The translations under genes and the position numbers were made by a program. From Halodurantibacterium flavum (GTDB taxonomy: Bacteria > Pseudomonadota > Alphaproteobacteria > Rhodobacterales > Rhodobacteraceae), in contig NZ_JBHUGH010000009.1 in NCBI RefSeq assembly GCF_042681825.1, positions 248,001-312,000 on the forward strand: 64,000 bases of DNA, in the 5' to 3' direction. The first letter of the stretch is position 1. Every line of letters starts with the position of its first letter. The notes below the pieces were generated by a model. The model worked only from the letters and a program-made list of their open reading frames with translations. It was not told the origin of the DNA and ran no database searches. Shown here one piece after another: positions 49,624-58,795 of this stretch.

Positions 49624-50261
49624 CACGCACCCCCTTCCGCCGGGGCGGTGACATGCGGGCGGAAACTGTCGCCCTGCTGCCGGGCATAGGCGACCGACCA
49701 ACCCCAGGCGCCCGAGCCGTAGCCCCTGCGCACCACGCGCTCCTTGTAGATCTCGACCAGCATGTCCTGATCGCCGGCCATCAGGGCGCGGGTCGAACAC
49801 ATCTCGGCGCAGAGCGGCAGCTTGCCTTCGGCCAGCCGGTTCGTGCCGTATTTGACATATTCGTCTTCGGAATTGTCCTGTTCGGGACCGCCGGCACAAT
49901 AAGTGCATTTGTCCATCTTGCCGCGCCCGCCGAAATTGGTGGCCTGCGGAAACTGCGGCGCCCCGAAGGGGCAGGCGTAAAAGCAATAGCCGCAGCCGAT
50001 GCAGAGATCCTTGGAATGGAGCACCACGCCCTCGACCGTGGGATAGAAGCAATCCACCGGGCAGACGGCCGCGCAGGGCGGATCGGTGCAATGCATGCAG
50101 GCCATCGAGATCGAACGTTCGCCCGGACGGCCGTCATTCAGCGTAACCACGCGGCGGCGGTTGATGCCCCAGGGCACCTCATGCTCGTTCTTGCAGGCAG
50201 TGACGCAGGCGTTGCATTCGATGCAGCGTTCCGAGTCGCAAAGGAAGGTCATGCGTGCCAT
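49623..50261 (-). CDS. Formate dehydrogenase iron-sulfur subunit (beta)
   Basis: 212 aa ferredoxin-type subunit with four 4Fe-4S cysteine groups: CDSERCIECNACVTACK, CMHCTDPPCAAVCPVDCF, CIGCGYCFYACPFGAP and CTYCAGGPEQDNS with CAEMCSTRA. No transmembrane anchor, unlike E. coli FdnH, so membrane attachment is by the cytochrome subunit. It carries electrons from the catalytic subunit to haem. It starts 10 nt after the alpha-subunit stop. Confidence 0.92.
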   Translation of the reverse strand: MARMTFLCDSERCIECNACVTACKNEHEVPWGINRRRVVTLNDGRPGERSISMACMHCTDPPCAAVCPVDCFYPTVEGVVLHSKDLCIGCGYCFYACPFGAPQFPQATNFGGRGKMDKCTYCAGGPEQDNSEDEYVKYGTNRLAEGKLPLCAEMCSTRALMAGDQDMLVEIYKERVVRRGYGSGAWGWSVAYARQQGDSFRPHVTAPAEGGA

Positions 50262-50271
50262 CTGCGTCTCC

Positions 50272-53187
50272 TTACGCCTTCTCGACCCGGCAGAGGGTCG
50301 CCTTGGTTTCCTGCATCAGGGTCATCGGGTCATAGCCATAGGTCGTGATCGCATTGGCGGGGGCGCCCAGCACGATCGGGTCCGCGCCGGCTGGATAAAG
50401 CTCTCGCAGATCCTCGCCGTTCCAGTGTCCGCTGAAGTGGAAGGGCAGGAACACGACGCCCGGCGCCACCCGTTCCGTCACCATCGCCGGCATCCGGGAC
50501 CGCCCGCCTTCGGGGCCGGATAGCCAGACATCCTCTCCGTTCGCGATGCCCAGCCGTTCGGCGTCCTGCACGTTGATCTCGCAGAACATCGTCTGCTGAA
50601 GCTCGGCGAGCCAGGGGTTTGACCGCGTTTCCTCGCCGCCGCCCTCATATTCGACCAGCCGGCCCGAGGTGTAGACGAAGGGGAAATCTCGCGCGATGCC
50701 CGCCTCGATCGCCGCCTGCTGGACGGAGTAGTTGAGCAGTGGCAGCCGGAAATCGCGCCGGTCCGGGATGGCCGGATAATCGGCGGCAAGATCGGGTCGG
50801 GGGGTGTAGACCGGCTCTCGATGGATCGGCACCGGGTCGGGCAGGTTCCACGCAACCGCCCGCGCCTTGGCGTTGCCGTAAGGGACGCAGCCATGGCTGA
50901 GCGCCACGCGCATGATCCCGAAGGAAAGATCGGCGGCCCATGACACGCTGTCCACGTTGTCACCGCCGATCCGTTCGATCACGCGCAGTTCCTCGGGAGT
51001 AAGCTCGCTGTCCCAGCCAAGCGTGCGCAGAACGGCCATGGTGAATTCCGGATAGCCGTCCTCGATCTCGGAGCCGAGCGAATAGCTCCCCTCGGCCAGC
51101 AGCGTCTCGCCATCCCGTTCCACGCCGAAACGGGCGCGGAAGGTGCCACCGCCCTCCATTACATGCTTGGAGGTATCGTAAAGGATCGGGCTGCCCGGAT
51201 GCTGCCATTCGGGATAGCCCCAGCAGGGCCAGGGCAGGCCGTAATATTCGCCCTCAAGCGGGCCCTCGTTCGCGCGCATCGTGATGCGGTCAAAGGTGTG
51301 CTGATAGCGCATATGCAGCTTGAGCCGCTCGGGCGACTGGCCGGTATAGCCGGTGGAGATGCAGCCCCGGTTGATCTCTCGCAGGATATCCTCGGTCAGG
51401 GGCACGTTGTCCTCGACCAGGATATGCTTGCAGAGGTCGTCGGCAAAGCCGAGCTTCTGTGCCAGCAGATAAAGGATTTCCCGGTCGTTCTTGGATTCGA
51501 AGATGGGTTCGACCACCTTCTGCCCCCACTGGACGGACCGGTTGGAACAGGACCGGCTGCCGTCCTGCTCGAACTGGGTGCAGGCGGGCAGGATGTAGAA
51601 ATTCCTCGGGCGCTCCGGCAGGGCGGCAAAGGTGGTGGGATGGGCATCGACCACCACCATCAGGTCGAGATTGGAGAGGCCCTCCAGCATCTCGGGCATC
51701 CGCGTGACGGTATTGCCGCCATGGCCCATCACGAACATGCCACGGATCGGGTTGGGCTGGTCCAGCGTCTCGCGGCTCGCATTCGCGCCGTCGAACCAGC
51801 GCGTGGTGGGGATGCCCTTGGCCTCCATCAGCGCCTTGCGTTCGTTGAAGGTCATGCCTTCCAGCCCGAAGCGGTTCACCAGGACCTCATAATCCACATC
51901 CCAGACCCGGGCGAAATGGCGCCACGCCCCTTCGTCCAGCCCGTAGTAGGAGGGCAGCGAGGTCACATCGAGGCCCATGTCCGTCGCGCCCTGCACGTTG
52001 CAGTGGCCGCGATAGATATTCGCCCCGCCGCCCGCGACGCCGATATTCCCCAAGGCAAGCTGAAGGATCGAAAAGGCCCGCACATTCGCCGTGCCGGTGG
52101 ATTTCTGCGTGGTGCCCATGCACCAGACCAGCGTGCTGGGCCGGTTCTGGGAAATGGCCCGCGCGACTTCCAGCAGCTGGGCGCCCGGCACGCCGCTGAC
52201 CCGTTCCACCTCCTCAGGGGTCCAGCGCGCGATTTCCTCGCGCACCTCATCCATGCCGTAGACCCGCTGGGCGATATAGTCGTCATCCTGCCAGCCATTG
52301 TCGAAGATGTGCCACAGGATGCCCCAGACCACCGGTATGTCGGTGCCGGGGCGGATGCGCACGAATTGCGTCGCATGGGCGGCGGTGCGGGTAAAGCGCG
52401 GGTCGATCACGATCCAGGGGGCACGGTTATGTTCCTTGGCCCGCAGCATGTGCTGCATGGCGACCGGGTGCGCCTCGGCCGGGTTCGCGCCGATGATCAG
52501 CAGCGCCTGCGCGTTCTGGATGTCGTTATAGCTGTTGGTCATCGCCCCGTAGCCCCAGGTATTGGCGACGCCGGCGACGGTGGTTGAATGGCAGATACGG
52601 GCCTGATGGTCGATGTTGTTCGTGCCCCAGAAGGCCGCGAACTTTCGCATCAGATAGGCGCTTTCGTTCGAAAACTTGGCCGACCCGAGCCAGAAGACGC
52701 TGTCGGGCCCCTGTTCGTTGCGGATCGTCAGCAGATGGTCGCCGATTTCGTCGATGGCCTGTTCCCAGGTTACGCGCTGCCACTCCCCGTCCACCAGCTT
52801 GAGCGGATACTTGACCCGCCGTGCTCCTTTGGTCAGTTCGCGGACCGACGCGCCCTTGGCGCAATGGGTGCCCTGGCTGATCGGGCTGTCCCAGCCGGGT
52901 TCCTGCTGGACCCAGACGCCGTTCTGAACCTCGGCCACAACCGTGCAGCCGACCGAGCAATGGGTGCAGATGTTCTTGCGCAGCTCTTTCGGCGCCTGAT
53001 GGTTCAGAGGTGCGGCCTCGGCGGGCTTGACGAACCGTCCCGAGAGCGCGCCAAGCCCCGCCAATCCACCCGCCGCAAGGCCGCTTGCCTGCAGGAACGA
53101 GCGTCGGTCCATTGCGGCTTCACGCGGGGCGGCGATGTCCGAAAGACGGCGACGTTGGGCAGTGGCGGGTTTGCGTTTGGTAAGCAT
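50272..53187 (-). CDS. Formate dehydrogenase catalytic subunit, Cys type (FDH3-like alpha)
   Basis: 971 aa molybdenum or tungsten bis-MGD enzyme oxidising formate to CO2. After a 25-residue leader comes a twin-arginine signal (MDRRSFLQASGLAAGG, residues 26-41), so the enzyme faces the periplasm. The 4Fe-4S motif uses Cys74, Cys77, Cys81 and Cys109. The active-site position in ARICHSTTVAG is Cys199 followed by His200, where Sec enzymes have U; no in-frame UGA is needed. The region KVVEPIFESKNDREILYLLA and the C-terminal MopB-type domain are complete. A small Tat protein and a chaperone precede it in the operon. Confidence 0.94.
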   Translation of the reverse strand: MLTKRKPATAQRRRLSDIAAPREAAMDRRSFLQASGLAAGGLAGLGALSGRFVKPAEAAPLNHQAPKELRKNICTHCSVGCTVVAEVQNGVWVQQEPGWDSPISQGTHCAKGASVRELTKGARRVKYPLKLVDGEWQRVTWEQAIDEIGDHLLTIRNEQGPDSVFWLGSAKFSNESAYLMRKFAAFWGTNNIDHQARICHSTTVAGVANTWGYGAMTNSYNDIQNAQALLIIGANPAEAHPVAMQHMLRAKEHNRAPWIVIDPRFTRTAAHATQFVRIRPGTDIPVVWGILWHIFDNGWQDDDYIAQRVYGMDEVREEIARWTPEEVERVSGVPGAQLLEVARAISQNRPSTLVWCMGTTQKSTGTANVRAFSILQLALGNIGVAGGGANIYRGHCNVQGATDMGLDVTSLPSYYGLDEGAWRHFARVWDVDYEVLVNRFGLEGMTFNERKALMEAKGIPTTRWFDGANASRETLDQPNPIRGMFVMGHGGNTVTRMPEMLEGLSNLDLMVVVDAHPTTFAALPERPRNFYILPACTQFEQDGSRSCSNRSVQWGQKVVEPIFESKNDREILYLLAQKLGFADDLCKHILVEDNVPLTEDILREINRGCISTGYTGQSPERLKLHMRYQHTFDRITMRANEGPLEGEYYGLPWPCWGYPEWQHPGSPILYDTSKHVMEGGGTFRARFGVERDGETLLAEGSYSLGSEIEDGYPEFTMAVLRTLGWDSELTPEELRVIERIGGDNVDSVSWAADLSFGIMRVALSHGCVPYGNAKARAVAWNLPDPVPIHREPVYTPRPDLAADYPAIPDRRDFRLPLLNYSVQQAAIEAGIARDFPFVYTSGRLVEYEGGGEETRSNPWLAELQQTMFCEINVQDAERLGIANGEDVWLSGPEGGRSRMPAMVTERVAPGVVFLPFHFSGHWNGEDLRELYPAGADPIVLGAPANAITTYGYDPMTLMQETKATLCRVEKA

Positions 53188-53195
53188 GGGACCCC

Positions 53196-53435
53196 TCAGA
53201 GCCGGTTCAGGGCGTAGAAACGTTCGACATGCGGGCCGCCCTGGTACCGGGCCTTGCCGCGTTCATCCTCTTGCAGCACCACATCCTGCGCGAGAACTGC
53301 CGCCCCGCCGGCTGCGGCTGCGCCCGTCACGCCCAGCCCCAGCTTGAGGAAACGGCGGCGCCCGGGCTCGGCCGTCCGATCAGCGTCGCGGCTGGCCGGC
53401 TCGGCGGCAGGGTTCGGTTCATGTGCCTCAGACAT
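53196..53435 (-). CDS. Small Tat-signal protein of the formate dehydrogenase operon
   Basis: 79 aa. A polar N-terminal segment is followed by a twin-arginine signal GRRRFLKLGLGVTGAAAAGG and a short tail ending ERFYALNRL. Such FDH-region Tat targets (a TIGR family of that name) always lie just upstream of the catalytic gene; a role in maturation or as a small subunit is suspected, not shown. It overlaps the chaperone gene by 8 nt and ends 8 nt before the catalytic gene. Confidence 0.8.
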   Translation of the reverse strand: MSEAHEPNPAAEPASRDADRTAEPGRRRFLKLGLGVTGAAAAGGAAVLAQDVVLQEDERGKARYQGGPHVERFYALNRL

Positions 53436-54069
53436 GGGCGGTTCCTTTCGTGACCCGGGTGCCGGCCGTCGCGGGCACCATGGTTTCCTTTTCGATTTCC
53501 ATCAGCAGCCGCCCCAGCGCCGCCACGGGGCGGTAGAAAACGGCAGCCTCGGCGCCTTGCAGGTCGTCGAGAAAGCGGGGCAGCCAGGGCGCGATATGGC
53601 GGGCGTGAAAGGCTGCGGCGTCTGATGGGCTGGCGGCCGGAAAACGCCCGGCAAGCAGCCCCGCCATGATTTCCAGCACGCCGGCTGCGTGATCTTCCGG
53701 TTCGGCGGCCCCGCCGGATCGGGCAATGCCAAGGCGTGCCATGTCATCCCGCAGCGCCACCAGCGGTCGATCCTGCAGAAACCCGGTCAGATACCAGGAT
53801 GCGTAGGGCACAAGCTCGCCCCGGTCGAGACCGATGAAAAGACGGTTGAACTCACGCTCCACATCCGCGGGCGACATCGCTGCGACGCGGGCAATATCCG
53901 CAAGGTGCGCACCCCATCGCGATCCGTCCGGTGCCAGCCCGCGCAGCCGCGCCAGCAGATCCGCATCGGGCGGCGCCGCGAGCAGGACCGAGAGCAGCAT
54001 ATAAGCCTGGGACCGCGCGATCTCTGCCACGTCGGGCTGTTGCGTTACGCGCATTTCCGCCTGCGACAT
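53428..54069 (-). CDS. TorD/DmsD-family molybdoenzyme chaperone
   Basis: 213 aa all-helical chaperone (PF02613). Marks are the start AEIARSQAYMLLSVLLAAPPD, EFNRLFIGLDRGELVPYASWYLTG, and AAFHARHIAPWLPRFLDDL. Such proteins bind the Tat signal and insert cofactor into the molybdoenzyme before export; here the client is the formate dehydrogenase alpha subunit. AGGAGG lies 7 nt upstream of the ATG at 54069, and GGTTGAGGC just before that. It is the first gene of the leftward arm. Confidence 0.88.
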   Translation of the reverse strand: MSQAEMRVTQQPDVAEIARSQAYMLLSVLLAAPPDADLLARLRGLAPDGSRWGAHLADIARVAAMSPADVEREFNRLFIGLDRGELVPYASWYLTGFLQDRPLVALRDDMARLGIARSGGAAEPEDHAAGVLEIMAGLLAGRFPAASPSDAAAFHARHIAPWLPRFLDDLQGAEAAVFYRPVAALGRLLMEIEKETMVPATAGTRVTKGTAHV

Positions 54070-54088
54070 GCGTGACCTCCTGTGCCGG

Positions 54089-54190
54089 GCCTCAACCCCC
54101 CATGCCCCTGCTTGTTCCCGCAGGTGATCCCGAAAGCGGCAACTAAAGTGGATAGCCCGGGGAACAGAGGCGCGTCGGGCTGGTTGAGGC
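54089..54190. promoter_or_regulatory. Mirrored GGTTGAGGC leader element at the divergent formate dehydrogenase arms
   Basis: On the minus strand GGTTGAGGC (54097-54089) precedes the chaperone ATG by 19 nt; on the plus strand the same nonamer (54182-54190) precedes the ATG at 54212 by 21 nt. So each arm carries the same word, in the same orientation to its own gene, just before the ribosome-binding site. No sigma-70 hexamers stand out between them. Confidence 0.5.
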
Positions 54191-54211
54191 GGAGTGAAAG
54201 GGGAGCTTCCC

Positions 54212-54712
54212 ATGATGATGACGTCACTTCGTGCCCTTGCCCTGGCGGTGTTCGTGCAAGGCGCGATGCCGGCCGTCCTGTTCGCGCAGCAGGGCGACGG
54301 GGCAGAACCCCCCGCCACCGCACTTCCCCAGGCGACTGGCGCCGATGCAACGACGGCAGACGACGCGGCTGGGGACGCACAAGACGACGCGACCCAGGGC
54401 GCAGCCCAAGGCGAGACGGACCAGCCGACCGAAGGCCAGAGCACCGAAGAGCTTGATCTCGACTCCCTCGCCATCGAAAACAGCCAGGCGCCCGAGCCTG
54501 ATGAGCAAGGCCTGCGCGACCCGATGGCGACCCCCGGTGCCGGGAACGAGGACTCGCTTTATTCGATCCTCTCTGCCGTGCGCATGGCGCCCCCCGGTCT
54601 TGACGGCCGCCCCATGCCGCGCCCGAACGCCCTTGCCAGCGAACCGGCCCTGGAAATGCCCCCGGAACAGCCCGAGGACCTTTACCTCTTTCCCGACGGC
54701 TATATCGAATGA
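54212..54712 (+). CDS. Exported acidic protein of the formate dehydrogenase cluster, unknown function
   Basis: About 166 aa. Signal peptide (SLRALALAVFVQGAMPAVLFAQ), then a low-complexity Ala/Asp/Glu/Gln/Thr stretch to about residue 90, and a more ordered end with DSLYSILSAVRMAPPGLDGRPMPRP and YLFPDGYIE. No domain recognised. ATGATGATG gives three possible starts; 54212 follows GGGGAG. The stop overlaps the DUF3305 ATG by 4 nt, which ties it to the FDH accessory set. Confidence 0.7.
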   Translation: MMMTSLRALALAVFVQGAMPAVLFAQQGDGAEPPATALPQATGADATTADDAAGDAQDDATQGAAQGETDQPTEGQSTEELDLDSLAIENSQAPEPDEQGLRDPMATPGAGNEDSLYSILSAVRMAPPGLDGRPMPRPNALASEPALEMPPEQPEDLYLFPDGYIE

Positions 54713-55233
54713 CCGAAGGGCAGGTCGTAAAGATCCCTGTGGGGGTTGAGGTCGAATGCAGGCCGGGACGGACCCGCTGGCAGGCGACCGTCTGGCAGCC
54801 TGTCGCCATAACTCCGCCGCAGGAAGCATTGGCCGACTGGACCCTGCTGCACGACTCAGAGGGTCGGCAGCGCTTTCACGCAGGGAACCGTCCGCTTGAA
54901 TTCCACCCTTCGGCCGCGACGCTCTACAAGGAAAATCTGGAGGCGCGGCAGCCCTCGGTCTGGGTCGTCCTGCGCCCGGGGCGGGGGACGGATCAAGGGG
55001 TGGGGCCGCGAACGGACCTGATGCTCCACCTCGTCACGGCGGACCCGACCGTTGCCCATGCCTATGTGGATGTCGGCCCCGATCTGGTCGAGGCGCTGTC
55101 GATGCCGCCGGGGATCGCGGCGACGCTTGCCGCCTTTGTGCAGCGTCATTACACGCCGCGCACCGTCTGGAAACGTCAGCGCGATCGGGTTGACCCCGAG
55201 GCCATGGCCGCGCGCCGGGAAGGCGGAGTCTGA
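54709..55233 (+). CDS. DUF3305 family protein
   Basis: 174 aa cytosolic protein of a family found only beside FDH3-type formate dehydrogenase genes: VKIPVGVEVECRPGRTRWQATVWQPVAI is the conserved start and FVQRHYTPRTVWKRQRDR the end. Role unknown; the context suggests assembly or delivery of the enzyme. The ATG overlaps the upstream gene by 4 nt and the stop abuts DUF3306. Confidence 0.85.
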   Translation: MTEGQVVKIPVGVEVECRPGRTRWQATVWQPVAITPPQEALADWTLLHDSEGRQRFHAGNRPLEFHPSAATLYKENLEARQPSVWVVLRPGRGTDQGVGPRTDLMLHLVTADPTVAHAYVDVGPDLVEALSMPPGIAATLAAFVQRHYTPRTVWKRQRDRVDPEAMAARREGGV

Positions 55234-55745
55234 TGGCGACGGAGCCGTTTCTGACCCGCTGGTCCCGCACCAAACGCGCGGAGGCCGCCAGTGAGACGGG
55301 CGAACCTCCACCGGACGACCCCGACGGCCACCCCGCTCCGACCCCGTCCGCCGAGGAGGACGAGGCCGCGCATCCTGAGGCGACGCCCGAAGATCCCGAA
55401 CTCAACCTTCCCGAGCTGCCTGACATCGAAACGCTCGGCCCCGACAGCGATTACCGGGTCTTCATGCGCGCGGGCGTTCCCGCGGCGCTGCGGACGGCGG
55501 CGCTGCGCAAGGCATGGGTTGCGCGGGACGCCATCGCCGCGCACCGGCCCATGGTCGAATATGCCTGGGACACAAACGCGCCCGGCTATGGCGCGCTCCG
55601 TCCCGGCGATGACGTCGCCGCGACCATCGCCACGCTGATCCGGCGCTACGCGGCGCAGCGCGCGCATTGGCTGACGGACGACAAGGAAGTCCCTTCCGAC
55701 CCGGACCGTATGGAAGAAGAAGATCCCGAGGCAGGGGTTGCCTGA
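55233..55745 (+). CDS. DUF3306 family protein
   Basis: 170 aa. Conserved start EPFLTRWSRTKRAEA, then a Pro/Glu/Asp-rich linker and the conserved LPDIETLGPDSDYRVFMRAGVPAALRTAALRKAW (cut here) helical segment ending near residue 115. It always pairs with DUF3305 at FDH3 loci. Its ATG shares a base with the DUF3305 stop. The acidic linker may wrap a partner; function is not known. Confidence 0.85.
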   Translation: MATEPFLTRWSRTKRAEAASETGEPPPDDPDGHPAPTPSAEEDEAAHPEATPEDPELNLPELPDIETLGPDSDYRVFMRAGVPAALRTAALRKAWVARDAIAAHRPMVEYAWDTNAPGYGALRPGDDVAATIATLIRRYAAQRAHWLTDDKEVPSDPDRMEEEDPEAGVA

Positions 55746-55810
55746 GTTCCCCATTTAATTCCCTGCAGAAGCCGATTAACTGAAGGAGATAACAAAAGGC
55801 TTGCGGCCGC

Positions 55811-56932
55811 ATGCTCGACGTCATCATTCCCTTCGTGAACGGCATGGGTCTGATGGCCCTGCTGACGCTTCTTTTCGGCTGGCTGTCGCGCAAGGGCGTC
55901 CCGCGCTGGCAGTTCCGCCTGCTGATGGGCGCAGCCTTCGGGCTCGGCGGCGCGGCGAGCATGCTGGACCCCATCCGCATTACCGATGGCGTGATCACCG
56001 ATGCGCGGGCGCTTTTCGCGGGCCTCTCGGGCGCTTTTCTGGGGCCCCTGGGGGCGACGGCGACGCTTGCCATTACCGCGTCCGTCCGGATCTGGATCGG
56101 CGGTATCGGCAGCATCGCCGGGGTCGCCGTGCTGTCGATCGCGACGGCTGCGGGGCTCGTCTGGCACGCCTTCATTCCGCCCGACCAGCGGGGCAGCCTG
56201 CGCAGGCTCGCCCTGCTGGGGCTGATGATCTCGCTTTCGCTTTGCGCCACGCTTCTGCTTCCTGCCGATGCGCGCGCGGCAGTCCTGCGGCAGACGGGGC
56301 TTGTGACCGTGGGGCTTTATATGATCGGCAGTGTGGTGCTGGGGTCGATGATGGCCGCCGCGCGCCGGCAGGTACGTCGGGAAGAAGTGCTGCGCGCCGC
56401 CGCCCACAAGGACCCGCTTACCGGCCTTCTGAACCGCCGCGGGCTGGAACACGCGCTGAACCTTTTGCCACCCGACCAGCCGCGCGCCTTGCTGATCGTC
56501 GATGTGGATCACTTCAAGCAGATCAACGACAGTTTCGGCCATCCCGTAGGCGATATCGTCCTGCAGGGGCTGAGCGCGCGCATCGGCGAACTGGCGCGGC
56601 GGGGCGATATCCTTGCGCGTTTCGGCGGAGAGGAATTTGCCATGGTCCTGTCGCCCGTCACTGCCGCCGCCGCGGCCGAAATCGCGGAACGGCTGCGGCG
56701 CGCGATCGAGGCCCGGCCCTTCGAGGCGGGGCAGGCCGCGCTGCACGTCACGGTCAGCATCGGCGGCGTCTTTCGGTCCGGCGAAGGCGATCTGACCGAC
56801 GCCGTGCGCGCCGCCGACCGCGCGCTTTACGCGGCCAAGTTCGAAGGACGGAACCGGGTGAGGTTTTCGGATAGCGACGCCCGCCCGGCGGCAGGCCCAT
56901 TGCCCGGCCCGCAAAGACAGGCGAGCGGATAG
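55811..56932 (+). CDS. Membrane-bound diguanylate cyclase (5TM-LYT sensor plus GGDEF)
   Basis: 373 aa. Five or six hydrophobic helices (residues 5-180) match the 5TMR_LYT sensor type, with the polar intramembrane motif GGAASMLDPI and GLSGAFLGPLGA. The GGDEF domain (about 195-355) has an active GGEEF at 272-276 and an allosteric I-site RRGD at 263-266, so it should make c-di-GMP with product inhibition. The signal sensed is unknown. No EAL domain. A clear ribosome-binding site (AAGGAG) lies 24 nt upstream, rather far. Confidence 0.92.
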   Translation: MLDVIIPFVNGMGLMALLTLLFGWLSRKGVPRWQFRLLMGAAFGLGGAASMLDPIRITDGVITDARALFAGLSGAFLGPLGATATLAITASVRIWIGGIGSIAGVAVLSIATAAGLVWHAFIPPDQRGSLRRLALLGLMISLSLCATLLLPADARAAVLRQTGLVTVGLYMIGSVVLGSMMAAARRQVRREEVLRAAAHKDPLTGLLNRRGLEHALNLLPPDQPRALLIVDVDHFKQINDSFGHPVGDIVLQGLSARIGELARRGDILARFGGEEFAMVLSPVTAAAAAEIAERLRRAIEARPFEAGQAALHVTVSIGGVFRSGEGDLTDAVRAADRALYAAKFEGRNRVRFSDSDARPAAGPLPGPQRQASG

Positions 56933-57041
56933 ATCGCCGCGCCGCCAAGGCCCGAGGTCCGCTCGGCAATCCCGCGCCCGGCGTCTGGTAGTTCCCGCGT
57001 CCGCCGGTTATGCAAGGGCAAACAGGGAACGAGGGGCACCT

Positions 57042-57968
57042 TTGGCCGCAGCGGTTTTCATCTCGCTCTTTCCGATCGCGCTTCTGATCGGGTTGGGCCA
57101 TGTCCTTGCCCGCAGCGGCTTCATCGCCCCGGCCTTCTGGCCGCAGGCAGAACGGCTCGCCTATTTCGTACTTCTCCCCGCGCTGTTCTTTTCCGCGCTG
57201 GCGAACGCGGATTTCACCGGCGTTCCGGTTCTGGCAATCGCGGGTGTGCTGATCGCCGGGCTGCTTGGCGCGGCACTGCTTCTGGTTCTGGTACAAGAGG
57301 TATCGGGGCAGGACGGGGCGGCCTTTACCTCGGTCTTTCAGGGATCGGTGCGGTTCAACAACTATGTGGGGCTGACCGCGGCGACGGCGCTATTCGGCCC
57401 CGCCGCCCTCGGCATCGCGGCCCTCGCCAACGCCGTGATCGTGCCGACCGTCAACATCCTGTCGATCCTTGTCTTTTCCCGCTATGGCACCGCCCGCGCG
57501 GGGCTGGGGGCCACGGTAAAGCGTATTCTGGTGAACCCGCTGGTCCTTTCTTGTCTCGGGGGTTTCGCGATGCAGGCGACCGGCCTGCCACTGCCGCCGG
57601 GCCTTGATGGCGGATTGCGCGCGCTGGGACAGGCGGCGCTGCCGATAGGACTTCTTTGCGTGGGCGCGGCGCTCGACTGGTCGGCGCTGCGCACCGGCAC
57701 GCGGCCCGTCGCCTTAGCCAGCCTTGCGAAATTCGGCCTGCTGCCGGTGCTGACATTCGCGCTTTGCCTCTGGGCGGGGCTGGGAGGGACGGCGGCGCTC
57801 GTGGTGATGCTGTTTCAGTGCCTGCCGACGGCCTCGTCTTCCTATGTGCTGGCGCGGCAGTTGGGCGGCGACGCGCCGCTGATGGCGGGGATCATCACCT
57901 TCCAGACCATCGCGGCCTTTGCGACGATGCCGTTGACGCTGATCCTCGCGGCCCGGCTGCTCGGTTAG
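57042..57968 (+). CDS. AEC-family transporter (auxin efflux carrier type)
   Basis: 308 aa with ten predicted membrane helices in two halves (AAAVFISLFPIALLIGLG, LAYFVLLPALFFSAL, then LSCLGGFAMQATGLPL, LVVMLFQCLPTASSSYVLA). Family members carry organic acids or amino acids; the substrate is not known. TTG start at 57042, with GAGGGG 8 nt upstream; no ATG fits. The last 4 nt overlap the end of the convergent cysW. Confidence 0.85.
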   Translation: MAAAVFISLFPIALLIGLGHVLARSGFIAPAFWPQAERLAYFVLLPALFFSALANADFTGVPVLAIAGVLIAGLLGAALLLVLVQEVSGQDGAAFTSVFQGSVRFNNYVGLTAATALFGPAALGIAALANAVIVPTVNILSILVFSRYGTARAGLGATVKRILVNPLVLSCLGGFAMQATGLPLPPGLDGGLRALGQAALPIGLLCVGAALDWSALRTGTRPVALASLAKFGLLPVLTFALCLWAGLGGTAALVVMLFQCLPTASSSYVLARQLGGDAPLMAGIITFQTIAAFATMPLTLILAARLLG

Positions 57969-58795
57969 CGACGGCCTTCCAGCACGGCCTTGATGCCCAA
58001 GGTGATGACCGCGATGATCGTCAGGGTCGAAGCGGCGGCAAAGGCCCCGACCGCGTTCAGATCGTTGAAGAGCAGCTCCACATGCAGGGGCAGGGTGTTC
58101 GTCTGCCCCCGGATGTTGCCCGACACGACCGACACAGCCCCGAATTCACCCACCGCGCGGGCGGTGCACAGCACCGCGCCATAAAGCAGCGCCCAGCGGA
58201 TATTCGGCAGCGTCACGCGCCGGAAAATCTGCCAGCCGCTTGCGCCAAGCGTCACGGCGGCCTCTTCCTGCTCGCTCCCCTGCGCCTGCATCAGCGGCAG
58301 AACCTCCCGCGCGACGAAGGGCGCCGTGACGAACAGCGTCACCAGAACGATGCCGGGCAGGGCAAAGAGAACCTGAATCTCGTTCGCCGCAAGCCAGGGC
58401 CCCAAGAGTCCCTGCCGCCCGTAAAGCAGCAGGTAGCAGATGCCCGCGATGATGGGAGAGATGGAGAACGGGATCTCGATCAGCGTGATCAACAGCTTGC
58501 GGCCCGGAAAGCGATGCTTGGCGATCGCCCAGGCCGCCGCGATCCCGAAGCCGATGTTGATGGGGACGACGATGATAGCCGTGATCGTGGTCAGCCAGAT
58601 CGCGTGAAGCGTCATCGGATGCAGGATGTTGTCGCGATAGACCGCCCATCCCATGCTGAACGCCCGCGCGAAGATGTAGACGAGCGGCGCCACCACAAAG
58701 AGCAGTGTCAGAACCACCGCCAGCGCGATCAGGATGCGCGGCACGGTCCGGGCGCCCTTGGCCCCGGCATTTGCGGACAGGGCAAGGGCCGTCAT
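57965..58795 (-). CDS. cysW: Sulfate/thiosulfate ABC transporter permease CysW
   Basis: 276 aa inner-membrane permease with about six helices (LIALAVVLTLLFVVAPLVYIF and others). The EAA loop is EEAAVTLGASGWQIFRRVTLPNI, which docks on CysA. Last gene of the cysA-sbp-cysT-cysW operon; its ATG overlaps the cysT stop by 4 nt, and its end overlaps the convergent AEC gene by 4 nt. Confidence 0.93.
   Translation of the reverse strand: MTALALSANAGAKGARTVPRILIALAVVLTLLFVVAPLVYIFARAFSMGWAVYRDNILHPMTLHAIWLTTITAIIVVPINIGFGIAAAWAIAKHRFPGRKLLITLIEIPFSISPIIAGICYLLLYGRQGLLGPWLAANEIQVLFALPGIVLVTLFVTAPFVAREVLPLMQAQGSEQEEAAVTLGASGWQIFRRVTLPNIRWALLYGAVLCTARAVGEFGAVSVVSGNIRGQTNTLPLHVELLFNDLNAVGAFAAASTLTIIAVITLGIKAVLEGRR

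Noticed and set aside
55745..55790. CtrA-type TTAA pair before the diguanylate cyclase
   Set aside because: The two TTAA words are about 17 nt apart instead of 7, so they do not form a CtrA box.
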